64,000 nt of DNA from Paenibacillus_AB hodogayensis. Its GTDB lineage: Bacteria; Bacillota; Bacilli; Paenibacillales; NBRC-103111. Each line of letters starts with the position of its first letter. Position 1 is the stretch's first letter. The stretch is from assembly GCF_039536325.1 (NCBI RefSeq), contig NZ_BAAAYO010000006.1:682001-746000 (forward strand), in the 5' to 3' direction. Positions 43,001 to 51,343 of the stretch are shown in pieces. The notes below the pieces were generated by a model. That model saw nothing but the letters and a program-made list of their open reading frames with translations. It searched no databases and was not told where the DNA came from. Made by a program: the position numbers and the translations under genes.

Positions 43001-44599
43001 ATGTCCTCTTCCATCGGCCAAATAGACCGGGTAAGCGGAGCTTTGCGGGATCGTGCCCGCTCCGGTCAGCACGGCCGCCCTCGTCTGCCGCACACTGCTC
43101 AGCATCCCGGAGGCGCGTTCCCATTCGATCAGCGGGCGGCAATGCGGATAATAGCCGGCCAGCACCTGAAGCGCCTCGGTCAGCCTCTCCCGCGAAACGT
43201 CATGGAAGCTGTCGCTGCGCCGGAACAGGGCAAGCAGATCGTCGATATGCCATTCACCGTTCGCCACAATCGCAGCGGTCTGCTGACAAAACACATCGAT
43301 CGAGCCTTCCGGAATACGGATCCGCTCGATGCGGCGGTTGACGATCTCGTTAGCCAACACGGCGCATTCGGCGAGCTGCCCGCGGTGCCGTGCCACGATA
43401 ATCCCCCGGCTAGTATCGCCGACGGAGTGACCGGCGCGTCCGATGCGCTGGATGCCCGAGGCGGCGGACTGCGGAGAATCGATCTGAATGACGAGATCGA
43501 CATGGCCGACGTCAATGCCCAGCTCCAGCGACGACGTGGCGACGAGACAGCGCAAGGCGCCGTCCTTCAGCGCCCGCTCCGTGTCCAACCGCCTCTCCCG
43601 CGATACGCTCCCGTGGTGGGATCTGGCCGTCTCCGTTCCGGCCAGATCGTTCAAGTGCAGCGTCACCCGCTCGCACAGCCGACGGTTGTTCACGAAGATG
43701 AGCACCGAGCGGCTGCCTTCCATCATCGTCCACAGCCGCGCCGCGATAAAGGCCCATACCTCCGTCCGTTTGCCCCGCACGGCCGGCAGCTCCGGCAGCG
43801 TCACCGACACCTCGAACGTTTTGGCCATGGCGCTCTGCACGATGGTTACCGGTCGGGCGGCAAGCTCCGTCGTTCCGTCCTTCCCAGCGCTCTCTTCCGC
43901 GGTCCAGCCGCCCAAGTAGCGCGCGACGCGCTCCATCGGGTTGATCGTCGCCGATATGCCGATACGCTGGAGCGGACGTCCGCACAGCTGCTCCAGCCGC
44001 TCCAGCGAGACCGATAAATGCATGCCCCGCTTGTCTTCGGCCAGATCGTGGATCTCGTCGACGATCACCTGCTCGACGGTCGTCAGCGTGTGCCGCGCCT
44101 TCTCGGAAGCCAGCAATATATACAGCGACTCCGGAGTAGTCACCAGCACATCGGGAGGATGGCGCAGCATCGACGCCCGCGTGCTTTGCGTCGTATCTCC
44201 CGTCCGTACGCCTGCCCCGATGGCGCTCCACGGCTTGCCGGTCTCCTCCGCATACCGCCGGCCGTAAGGCTCCAGCTCTCGTATAAATCCGAGCAGGTGG
44301 TCGTGAATATCGTTGTTCAGCGCCTTCAGAGGCGTTACGTACAGCAGCCGCACGCCCGGCTGCGCCGCATCGCTTTTGGCGAAGGCGATTTTGTTCAGGC
44401 ACGGCAGCAGCCCCGCCAACGTTTTGCCCGATCCCGTAGGGGCGGCCAGCAGCACGTTGCGGCCGGACATGACCGGCTCCCACGTCCTTGCCTGTATGTC
44501 GGTCGGTTCGCCGAATTTGTCGCGGAACCATTCCCCCAGGACGGGATGGCAGTCTCGACCCGGACCCCCGCGGTAATCGATATGTGCGTTGTCGCTCAT
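40079..44599 (-). CDS. lhr: Lhr-type superfamily 2 DNA/RNA helicase
   Basis: This 1506-residue protein has the large Lhr architecture. The RecA-like domain 1 has Walker A APTGSGKT at residues 53-60, TPLKALNND, and a DEIH-box in QVIVDEIHDLAEDKRG; SATINP is motif III. Domain 2 has VATSSLELGIDVG and QRIGRAGHSVG. A winged-helix/beta-barrel core and an Lhr C-terminal extension of about 600 residues follow. Lhr proteins act as 3'-5' translocases linked to DNA repair. The start has AAAGG upstream. The gene is monocistronic. Confidence 0.93.
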   Translation of the reverse strand: MSDNAHIDYRGGPGRDCHPVLGEWFRDKFGEPTDIQARTWEPVMSGRNVLLAAPTGSGKTLAGLLPCLNKIAFAKSDAAQPGVRLLYVTPLKALNNDIHDHLLGFIRELEPYGRRYAEETGKPWSAIGAGVRTGDTTQSTRASMLRHPPDVLVTTPESLYILLASEKARHTLTTVEQVIVDEIHDLAEDKRGMHLSVSLERLEQLCGRPLQRIGISATINPMERVARYLGGWTAEESAGKDGTTELAARPVTIVQSAMAKTFEVSVTLPELPAVRGKRTEVWAFIAARLWTMMEGSRSVLIFVNNRRLCERVTLHLNDLAGTETARSHHGSVSRERRLDTERALKDGALRCLVATSSLELGIDVGHVDLVIQIDSPQSAASGIQRIGRAGHSVGDTSRGIIVARHRGQLAECAVLANEIVNRRIERIRIPEGSIDVFCQQTAAIVANGEWHIDDLLALFRRSDSFHDVSRERLTEALQVLAGYYPHCRPLIEWERASGMLSSVRQTRAAVLTGAGTIPQSSAYPVYLADGRGHIGELDEEYVHESRAGDVFQLGTASYRIVSIKGDRIYASEVPANAYSEIPFWRGDGEGRSYELSCKVGELLEELERRTATEDTQLTVAWLMAEYRLDEHAARSLTGLVDAQRAASSVPHRHKIVVEHYEDEVKKHHLVIHTVFGRRTNRTWQLALQRLYETRSSSKIYTYVRDNGIEFIFQDWKQEYADLWMNVREDNLEELIAESIPSSPLFGITFRHLAQTSLMLARGFTRVPLWQQRMRSERLLEESLPYADRFPFIRETMRICMYESLAPQRVKELLHGLHSGAIRLESRQSGYPSPFASQFVWEFVNTVLYESDAVPQDIQYRLLTVSKQLAGQFFEPAAFQGLMDAEEAQAWIDGTADPSSGAETGSSEPAREEDGQEAGGEDVQPRYRQLPAEERLYRLLKRQGDLTAAEIRSRIGTDGSAEQAIELLRKRDRIHAVQAGGESRWICGDETETYRTFDDDPVSASFILRRYAERQIAFTSEQLAARYGLGAVEADAWIDRWTQDGTIERSPFAGSPDEALWTSRSAAARLLRFSIGQMRKRVEPVDPARYCRLLLGIQRVLPGERLTGSDGLREAIAVLQGIYLPLSHWESFVFPVRVADYRKDMLDLLCAGGEVVWFGRKEEGEKEGRIAFYLAESRELYAPWTTAGEPASEPELLMLLQTKGASFLTGLSRETGLPPSELMEKLLRLVWDGRVSNDQFAPIRLHGSGVRASSRKGFQSGLGRWYAIDGGDVGDLPAGVSKNGAAGAKVKDGGAEEKRVVAWIHHLLQSYGVITRDVIGRHLPAEPGRLQDTIRKLEDWGMVARGFWIEGIPHMQVAAPQTVERLRQPAQAGDAGVVVLSSVDPANPYGSLLKWPETDKGKDKPSFARKTGNYLVFLNGKWVLWIENNGKRFVTIDREGLEEGGETEVVLEAVRVMLKQSGLRKIVVDSWNGTAAPRTEAADLFRRIGAESDRDAFVLWPSSLRGG

Positions 44600-44833
44600 C
44601 CCGTCTGCGCCGCCTTTCCGTTTCCGAACGAATATATGTTCCGATTATTATATCACGGGTTTCCTAAAAATAGAAAAGCTTCCTCCGCCAACGGACGGAA
44701 AGGTAACATTTCATCCAATCGGATAAAGCGATGACCACCTTGCTTATGAAGATAGCGGGAGAAGCCTCTGGAAAAAAATGCTGGAAGAGCATTTCCTTTC
44801 ACGTTAATATAGTAACAAAGGAGTGATTTTCAC

Positions 44834-45907
44834 GTGAACAATTCCGATTTGACAACTCGCAGCTTTTCTACAGCGGAGGCAAAGTCCGCACTCTCGGCGA
44901 CGGCTTCGGAGCAAACCGATTTCGTCCGCCTGCTCCGCGAGCATAATGAGAGCGCTGCCACCCTGTATGCGAAAGTATCCGGCGACCGCTGCATCGAGGT
45001 GCTCGTTCCGTTCAAAGGAAAGCGCTGCGCCCATTATGGCTTCGGCAAAGACAAGCACGACGACTTCATCCTGTTCCGCGACGGCGCTGTCTCCGAGCTG
45101 GAGGCAGACTCTACGCCCGCAGGCGGCGAAGAATACCTCGCTCACAAAAAATTCGAAGTGCTTCAGTCCTGGAGCAACAAGGAATTCGCTCTTAGCGTCT
45201 CCCCCGCGGGGTCCGGCTTCAAACACCAGTGGCTGCCCGAGCACAATCGCACCGGGACCGTATTTGCCGGTTCGCAGCATATTTGGTTCGACGATACGGA
45301 AATAACGGATTGGAGCGCCGAACCATCGTTTCGGAAAGTCCTGTCGGTTCGCATCGAGCAGCGCATGATGGCCAGACATCCGGACGAGCCGTCGTCTCCG
45401 CTGGCAGAAATCGATTGCTGGCACACGATAGACCGTAACGGCGTTTCCGTCCGCAGCGAGATCCGTTGGCTTCGCCCGGTGTCCATCGCGGCCGGCTACG
45501 GCATGATGTTCCCCGTAGACGGTTCGTTCCCCCGATCGCTCGTGACCGGCCTTGGGTATACTTACGAGGCAACCGCGACAGACAACAGCAGCACCGATCT
45601 GATCGATGACGACCGCTCGCGCAGCTATGCCTACCTGCATCGCGCAGCAGGCACGGAAACGGCGGATCGTTCGGCAGCCGACATCGTAGTCGCCATGAAC
45701 GTCGACGACATTGCCGCGACATTCCGATACGGCCAGGAAGGCCGCCGCAACAATAAACCGATGGTCTGGCTGCAGCACCGCAATGCGTCGATCCAGAAGC
45801 TGTACCCACACGTCTACGAACATTACACGGCGAATAGCGGAGAAACGTACGAAGCTTCGGGCGTCTATTTCATCGGGGAGCTGCCGCAAGCGCTATATAA
45901 GCGCTGA
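44834..45907 (+). CDS. Hypothetical protein, 357 residues
   Basis: A single intact frame opens with GTG ten bases after AAAGGAG. No signal peptide or membrane segment is seen, and no motif was recognised. The composition is mixed alpha/beta with many aromatic residues in the second half (HYGFGKDKHDDFILF, IDCWHTIDRNGVSVRSEIRWL). Isolated by a terminator downstream and divergent from the helicase gene upstream. It could be a carbohydrate-related protein by its Trp/His-rich beta segments, but nothing decides this. Confidence 0.7.
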   Translation: MNNSDLTTRSFSTAEAKSALSATASEQTDFVRLLREHNESAATLYAKVSGDRCIEVLVPFKGKRCAHYGFGKDKHDDFILFRDGAVSELEADSTPAGGEEYLAHKKFEVLQSWSNKEFALSVSPAGSGFKHQWLPEHNRTGTVFAGSQHIWFDDTEITDWSAEPSFRKVLSVRIEQRMMARHPDEPSSPLAEIDCWHTIDRNGVSVRSEIRWLRPVSIAAGYGMMFPVDGSFPRSLVTGLGYTYEATATDNSSTDLIDDDRSRSYAYLHRAAGTETADRSAADIVVAMNVDDIAATFRYGQEGRRNNKPMVWLQHRNASIQKLYPHVYEHYTANSGETYEASGVYFIGELPQALYKR

Positions 45908-45984
45908 TCCCGGTCAAGCGATTGCCGTCATGCAGAACCCCCGCGAGCCGGGAGCTGCGCGTGGGGCGAAACCTAAAAAAACAA

Positions 45985-46016
45985 TACCCGCAGGCTGCCG
46001 GCCTGCGGGTACTTTT
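45985..46016 (+). terminator. Intrinsic terminator of the hypothetical gene
   Basis: The perfect stem TACCCGCAGGC/GCCTGCGGGTA is followed by CTTTT, 77 bp after the stop. Confidence 0.85.
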
Positions 46017-46153
46017 GCATCTAAACTTTTGCATCTAAACGAGGGAGGAAAGGCCATATGGATGAGCTTGGACCGTGAAACGTCGTTTGATACAGTTGGG
46101 CGCGGGTTCGCGCTGCTTGGGCATGGGTCGCGCTTGGGCACAGGTTCGCGCTG
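46011..46153. repeat. Two small imperfect tandem-repeat blocks
   Basis: Within the 314-bp gap between the hypothetical gene and the binding-protein gene, ACTTTTGCATCTAA is repeated exactly twice (46011-46038). About 60 bp later a GC-rich unit of 17-20 bp (TTGGGC..GGTTCGCGCTG) occurs three times in imperfect copies (46096-46153). No plausible coding frame or RNA motif was seen in the rest of the gap. Confidence 0.6.
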
Positions 46154-46221
46154 ATTAGGCCCGCATCAGCATCGTCCCTGCGCGTACCGCGAAGCCAGTA
46201 CCAATACGGAAGCAGACGCAT

Positions 46222-47652
46222 TTACTCCTGCAAATACGTGCTGACCTTGTTTTGCACGGACTTGGCTGCTTCTTCGACCGACTTTTGCCCGGAGAAGAAG
46301 GAGGCAACCTCCTGATCGATAATGGCTTTCACCTTGGGATCGGTCTCTGCATAAAACCGGAGCTCGGACAACGACTGTTCGATTTTGTCGATATCTTGCT
46401 GCGTCGGCGGTTGCGGCTTGATCGCTTTGCCGTCTTTGCCCATCATCGTGATTTGCGCCTTTCCGTCGCTTTTGCCGATTTCGTTCAGCTGCGACTGCCG
46501 TTCCGCGCTCGCTTTGCGGTTGACGGCAAATCCGTTCAAATCGCGGGCTTTCTGCATATCTTCGGATAACATAAACTTAATAAATTCCCACGCCTCTTTC
46601 TTATGACTCGACTTGGCGTTGAGCGAAAGAAGCATATCCGACGTGAACGAGGCTCCGCGGATATCCGCATAGGAAGGCAGGTTGTACAAAGCCACTTTGC
46701 CATCGAAAAGCGTCTTCATAAACAGAACCATGTCTTCATATTGAAGCGGAGCGAAGCTTTGGAACAAGACGTTAGCCCGGTCGAGCGGCTCCGCGCTTAC
46801 AAGCTTGTTGTCGATCATCGCCTTGCTTAGCTTCAGCATTTCCGTAAACAGCGAAACGTCGAACTTTTTATTCGAATAGTCGACGAGCTTGCTGTAGCTG
46901 GAATCGACCATCTTGGCGAGCAGCGCGGCCCCGTCGACGTCCACGAAACCGTATGTATTTTGAATGCCGTTTTTGCTGCCGTCCCGGACGAGCGACTCGA
47001 CGACGCCCTTGAAGTCGTCCCATGTCCATTTGGCGGCGTCGATCTTGACGCCTTCGAGCAGGGCTTGATTGCCGACGAGCCAATTGAGCGATAGCTTCGC
47101 GGGCAAAGCGTAAATCGCATTTTTATAAAGCATCGCATCGAATACGTTGGCATAATAATCGTCCCGTTGGAACGAAGCGTCGGTTTTCATCTTATCGCTG
47201 ATGTTTTCCAGCAGCTTCTTGTCGGCGTACTTCTTATAAGGAAAGCTTCCGTCGGAAACGATGATGTCCGACGCTTTCCCGCTCATCAGCTCGGTATTGA
47301 CCGTGCTCACGAATTTCTCCGTATCTTTAGGATCCGGCTTCTCCCCGCTCCTCCTGATCATGACGTTGCCTTCCATCTTCGGCGCGGCGATGCTTTCCCG
47401 GATTTCGATCTTGATATTCGGATGGCTATCTTCAAATTTTTGCTTCGCCAAATCAAGAAAGCGGTTGGAGGTTTTGACCGAAAGCGTCACGGTAACCGGC
47501 CCCGCCGACTCCTCGGCCTTGCCGCCGCTATCCCCCACAGCTGCGGCATCGGGTTGTGCGGACGTACCCGTATTTCCTCCGCAAGCGCTCAAAACCGCCA
47601 TCGACAAAATCGCGCTCCCTGCAAGCGCCGTTTTGCAACTTTTCATCCACAT
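46222..47652 (-). CDS. Extracellular solute-binding lipoprotein of the hybrid operon
   Basis: This 476-residue family-1 sugar-binding-type protein has lipobox LSAC at about residue 24, followed by a Gly/Ser/Asp-rich linker. Typical segments are FEDSHPNIKIEI near residue 75 and SHKKEAWEFIKFML near residue 365. AAGGA precedes the start. It is the last gene of a five-gene minus-strand unit, 18 bp after the MacB-like gene, and would feed ligand to the MalF/MalG-like permeases at the head of the operon. Ligand unknown; no ATPase is encoded nearby, as usual where a shared MsmX-type ATPase is used. Confidence 0.9.
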   Translation of the reverse strand: MWMKSCKTALAGSAILSMAVLSACGGNTGTSAQPDAAAVGDSGGKAEESAGPVTVTLSVKTSNRFLDLAKQKFEDSHPNIKIEIRESIAAPKMEGNVMIRRSGEKPDPKDTEKFVSTVNTELMSGKASDIIVSDGSFPYKKYADKKLLENISDKMKTDASFQRDDYYANVFDAMLYKNAIYALPAKLSLNWLVGNQALLEGVKIDAAKWTWDDFKGVVESLVRDGSKNGIQNTYGFVDVDGAALLAKMVDSSYSKLVDYSNKKFDVSLFTEMLKLSKAMIDNKLVSAEPLDRANVLFQSFAPLQYEDMVLFMKTLFDGKVALYNLPSYADIRGASFTSDMLLSLNAKSSHKKEAWEFIKFMLSEDMQKARDLNGFAVNRKASAERQSQLNEIGKSDGKAQITMMGKDGKAIKPQPPTQQDIDKIEQSLSELRFYAETDPKVKAIIDQEVASFFSGQKSVEEAAKSVQNKVSTYLQE

Positions 47653-47670
47653 GTTCCCACACGTCCTTTT

Positions 47671-49050
47671 TTATGATCCATTTCGCCCGACAGCGCGAGC
47701 GGACAACGCGCTTAACACAAACAAACTGACAAAGACGAACAGTTCTTGCGGCCTGACGACATACTCGGTCCCGGCCCACCAGCATGCCGCAGCTGTCGCC
47801 GCGACTGCTGCCCCGATACAGGCGGCGAGACGGATGAGACGGTCTGCGGTCGAAAGACCGCCCATCGCCCATTCGCGCACGCCGATTCCTAGCAACGGCA
47901 GTCCGATAAGGATCCCGACTGTCGCGAGGCGGGTGACCAGAACGTTAACCCGATCGTATACCAGCTCGCCGGACGATGCGACGTAGCCCATAGCACCTAC
48001 TTGACGCTGCCACCATTCCAGCCTTTTATCGCGATAAAAGGTCCAATCGATCAGTTCGTCGGGAACGAGCTCGTCGGGAATGTAAAACCGGTGCCGGACG
48101 GCCATCCCCAGCATGAATGCGCAAGCCATCAGTCCGATAAGCGCGGCGGCGTCGACCGCCAGAGCCGACTTGCCCTTCCGCACAACGTCCGGCCAATCAT
48201 CGGTTGACAGACCTCTGCGCATGAACGCGACGGTCCGTTTCAGACGACCCCAGGCCAACCGGACGCCTAGCAGCAATCCCGTAACACCGGCCGTCGCAAG
48301 CAGCAGTTTCGGCTTCTGGTCGACCCAATTTTGCTCGGCCGCATAATTGACAATCTTGTAACGCGAAGGCGGCTTGCCGATTGCTGCCAAAGCCTTGCGC
48401 ACCTCGTCCGTTCCGGTAACCGCGGCGGTCGGACCGGCGGCAAGCTCGATTGTCGTGATTTGGACCGCCGGGTCCAGCTCGATCAGCGTCGTGATCGGCA
48501 CAAGCAAGTCCGGTTTGCCGTTATCCGTCATCCGGCGAAGCAGCGTATCGGGCTCCTCGTAAACGCCGACGATTTTGAAGGTAGCCCCCAATAGTTGCAC
48601 CGTCATGCCGACAACATCGCGGGTACGGAACAATTGGTCCGCCAGCCGCGAACTGATCGCCGTAACCCGGCTATACTCCTCTATCGACTGAGCCGCGATC
48701 GGACTGCCGCGATACATCCGCAAATTCGCGAAGCTGCCGGTTCGTCCGCCGACGCCGACGACGTCCGCCTCGATGCTGCGGTCTCCCCCCGTTACGGCGG
48801 CCGGCGTGCGTGCGGAATACGTTATGGGCCGCTCCCATCGCTCCGCCAGCTTCTCGGCTTCGCGAATCGTCAGCCGTGCGGAGCCGGTCGGATCGGCGGC
48901 CAGATCGACGTTGACCGACAAGGCGGCGAGCGATTGCGGACCGCTCATATCGCGCCACTGCGCAAGGAACGATTCCGACAATCCGCTGGCGGCAATCAAT
49001 AGAAGAACGCCGACGAATACGATCCACGAAGACAGACGAATACGTCTCAT
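47671..49050 (-). CDS. MacB-like (FtsX-related) membrane protein without ATPase
   Basis: This 459-residue protein has one N-terminal membrane helix (residues 8-25), then an extracytoplasmic domain to about residue 240. That domain contains the MacB periplasmic-core pattern ISSRLADQLFRTRDVVGMTV and KIVGVYEEPDTLLRRM. Several further membrane helices follow (near 255, 300, 380, 410 and 440), with a second extracytoplasmic loop between them. It resembles permeases of the MacB/YknZ type but the C-terminal region is not a clear FtsX domain. It starts 13 bp after the adaptor gene, with GGAGG upstream. The usual ATPase partner is missing. It may form a mechanotransmission or sensing complex with the adaptor. 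Confidence 0.7.
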   Translation of the reverse strand: MRRIRLSSWIVFVGVLLLIAASGLSESFLAQWRDMSGPQSLAALSVNVDLAADPTGSARLTIREAEKLAERWERPITYSARTPAAVTGGDRSIEADVVGVGGRTGSFANLRMYRGSPIAAQSIEEYSRVTAISSRLADQLFRTRDVVGMTVQLLGATFKIVGVYEEPDTLLRRMTDNGKPDLLVPITTLIELDPAVQITTIELAAGPTAAVTGTDEVRKALAAIGKPPSRYKIVNYAAEQNWVDQKPKLLLATAGVTGLLLGVRLAWGRLKRTVAFMRRGLSTDDWPDVVRKGKSALAVDAAALIGLMACAFMLGMAVRHRFYIPDELVPDELIDWTFYRDKRLEWWQRQVGAMGYVASSGELVYDRVNVLVTRLATVGILIGLPLLGIGVREWAMGGLSTADRLIRLAACIGAAVAATAAACWWAGTEYVVRPQELFVFVSLFVLSALSARAVGRNGS

Positions 49051-49063
49051 GTCGTCCCCCTCC

Positions 49064-50230
49064 TCATTGCGCCATCATGACGCGGTCCCCGTCTTGAACC
49101 GGCTTGCTGTTCGTTACGATCACTTTATCGATCGGGCTTATACCGCTTGCGATCTCCGCTTTGTGATCATCGGAGTCGGGAATCGTAACGGCGGCGCGCT
49201 GGGCGTAAAACTCGCTGCCTAGCGGTCCCTTTTTCTCCTTCAGCACGAGCACATACTTGCCGCCGTCGTCTTCCCGCACCGCTGCATTGGACACGAGCTG
49301 TCTCGATGACGGCATCTTCTTGGAGGCAAACAGCTCGCCTTCTTCTCCGCCCGTCAGCCTGTCATCGTTCAACACGACGATCAGTTCCTTCCGCGACGAC
49401 GAAGCTGAGGCGCTCTTGCCGGTCTGGCTGCCTGCACTGGATACGGGATCGCGGATGGTGTCCAGTCTGCCTTTCAGCCGGGCATTGTGTAAAGAGGAGA
49501 CGACCACTTCGACCTCGTCGCCGACGCTTACATATTTCGCCTTGGACGCGTCGACCGTCGTAACGAACTGGAACCCTTTGGCCTCATCCGTTACCCGGGC
49601 GATCGGACGGCCGCTTTGCGGAGCAAGCCCGGCCGAGGCGTTCAACTCGACCACCGTTCCGGATACGCTTGACACGAGCGCCGCACCTTGCTCCAGCTGC
49701 CCGCGAAGCTGCTTCAGCTTGCGCTCCTGAATTTGCAAATCGAGCTTGGCGCTCTCCAGATCCCGCTCGACCGACCGGCTTTGCAGCGCGTTGCCGTTCC
49801 TCTCCGCTTCGATCAGGCCGTCCTGCAGCTTTCCGATCGAGAGCTTCTTCTGCTCGTAACGCGCTTCCTCGTCTAATAGCGTGCTGCGGGCATCCGCGGT
49901 TCTGAACGTGGCGATCGTCTGACCTGCGGTTACACGGTCGCCGACTTTGACGAACACCTGATCGACCGTCCAGCGGGTGTCCAGGTTCAAATCGGCGATT
50001 TCCGCCACTTCAACCGTTCCCGTGCCGGTCACGTCATGCGACAGAAAGCCGGGCGCCGCTTGCTCCACGATCACCTGCGGCAAGGAGAAATGAAGCAGCG
50101 TATTGGAGAATAACGTAAGTGCAACCATCAGGAAAGCGAAGGCGGTAATGACATTGCGGACGGCACGTTTGTGGACGGACGCGGCAAGCGGCTGCTGTTG
50201 TTGCTGAAGCTGATGTTCCACCGACTCCAT
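49064..50230 (-). CDS. Membrane-fusion/HlyD-type adaptor protein
   Basis: This 388-residue protein has a Gln-rich cytoplasmic N-terminus, one membrane helix (residues 26-50) and then the adaptor architecture. A lipoyl half (VDQVFVKVGDRVTAGQTIATF) is followed by an alpha-hairpin rich in Glu/Lys/Leu (residues 118-185), the second lipoyl half (SVSGTVVELNASAGL) and beta-barrel domains. Similar to YknX/MacA, which couple MacB-type exporters to extracytoplasmic partners. It sits 65 bp downstream of the sugar permease gene and 13 bp upstream of the MacB-like gene. Confidence 0.85.
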   Translation of the reverse strand: MESVEHQLQQQQQPLAASVHKRAVRNVITAFAFLMVALTLFSNTLLHFSLPQVIVEQAAPGFLSHDVTGTGTVEVAEIADLNLDTRWTVDQVFVKVGDRVTAGQTIATFRTADARSTLLDEEARYEQKKLSIGKLQDGLIEAERNGNALQSRSVERDLESAKLDLQIQERKLKQLRGQLEQGAALVSSVSGTVVELNASAGLAPQSGRPIARVTDEAKGFQFVTTVDASKAKYVSVGDEVEVVVSSLHNARLKGRLDTIRDPVSSAGSQTGKSASASSSRKELIVVLNDDRLTGGEEGELFASKKMPSSRQLVSNAAVREDDGGKYVLVLKEKKGPLGSEFYAQRAAVTIPDSDDHKAEIASGISPIDKVIVTNSKPVQDGDRVMMAQ

Positions 50231-50295
50231 AGCGGTTCGTTTTCCTCCATTCTCTTGTCCTCGTTTTTCTTACCCCCGGCGCGTTTCACAGCCTC

Positions 50296-51315
50296 TTAGC
50301 CCTTAATGCCCGACAGTTGGATGCCCTCGATCAAATACTGCTCGGCGTACAGCATCATCAGCAGCATCGGAGCCATATAGATGGCAGAGGCGGCAAAGGC
50401 AATCCCCCGTTCCCCTTCCCCGATGGCCGACAAATAAACCGACAACGGCTGCTTCACCGCATCGCGCAAAAAGATGAGCGGCTGCTCGACCATATTCCAA
50501 TTGTCGACAAATGCCAGTATGGCAAGGGCGGCGAGCCCCGGCTTGCACATCGGCAGCACGATGCGGACGAAAATGCGGAAATGGCCGGCCCCGTCCGCAC
50601 GGGCCGCTTCGATATAGCTGTAAGGGACTACGAGCATAAACTGCCGCATCAGAAACACCCCGAACGCTCCGAAAATGCCGGGGAGGATAATCGCCAAGTG
50701 CGAGTTCAGCAAGCCGAGCTTGTCGGCCACGATGAAATTCGGCACGAGCGTGACCTGAAACGGCATGAGCATCGTGACGATGTACAGGAAGAACAGCGGC
50801 TCCCTCAGCCGGAAGCGGAGCTGCGTGAAGGCATAGCCGGCAAGTGAAGCAATGACGACTTGTCCGGCGATGATCGGAACGACCACCCGCACGGAATTCC
50901 AAAACATCAGTAAAAACTGCTGTTTTTTGACGAGTACCCCGTAGTATTGCGACAGCGTCACTTTATCGGGAATCCACTTCACATTCACGTAAGAGCCGGA
51001 AATTCTGGGATCGTTGCCCTTCTCGCCATGCTTGGAAATCGCGTAAAAATGGGCGGATATTTCGCCTTCGGTCATCAGCGAATTCGTAAGCGTGAGCACG
51101 ATCGGAAAGACGAATAGGCCAACCAGCCCGAGCAAAATGACGGTAAGCGCCAACTTACGCGCATCGGCCCGAAGCTTGGCTCTCCTTCGCTTCCAAGCTC
51201 TTTCCCTCACGCGGAGCGCTGAAGGACCGGCACTTGCGACGAAAGGGGAATTGTCATCATATGGCGAAGCGTCTTTCTGTTGCAAGGTTTCACTCCATTC
51301 CTTGAAAAGCGGCAT
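50296..51315 (-). CDS. Carbohydrate ABC permease, MalG type
   Basis: This 339-residue inner-membrane permease has about six helices and the EAA cytoplasmic loop (EAARADGAGHFRIFVRIVLPMCKPGLAALAILAF near residue 250). Unusually long is the cytoplasmic N-terminal region of about 45 basic residues. It starts 28 bp after the MalF-type gene; the ribosome site is weak, suggesting coupling to the upstream gene. It forms a heterodimer with that protein for uptake of the ligand captured by the lipoprotein encoded at the end of the operon. Confidence 0.9.
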   Translation of the reverse strand: MPLFKEWSETLQQKDASPYDDNSPFVASAGPSALRVRERAWKRRRAKLRADARKLALTVILLGLVGLFVFPIVLTLTNSLMTEGEISAHFYAISKHGEKGNDPRISGSYVNVKWIPDKVTLSQYYGVLVKKQQFLLMFWNSVRVVVPIIAGQVVIASLAGYAFTQLRFRLREPLFFLYIVTMLMPFQVTLVPNFIVADKLGLLNSHLAIILPGIFGAFGVFLMRQFMLVVPYSYIEAARADGAGHFRIFVRIVLPMCKPGLAALAILAFVDNWNMVEQPLIFLRDAVKQPLSVYLSAIGEGERGIAFAASAIYMAPMLLMMLYAEQYLIEGIQLSGIKG

Positions 51316-51343
51316 TTCGGAGCGAACGTTGGGGCCGCGCCGC

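Noticed and set aside
40541..44017. Several long plus-strand frames opposite the helicase
   Set aside because: The minus-strand frame has all helicase motifs over 1506 codons; the opposite frames are broken pieces with shadow composition.
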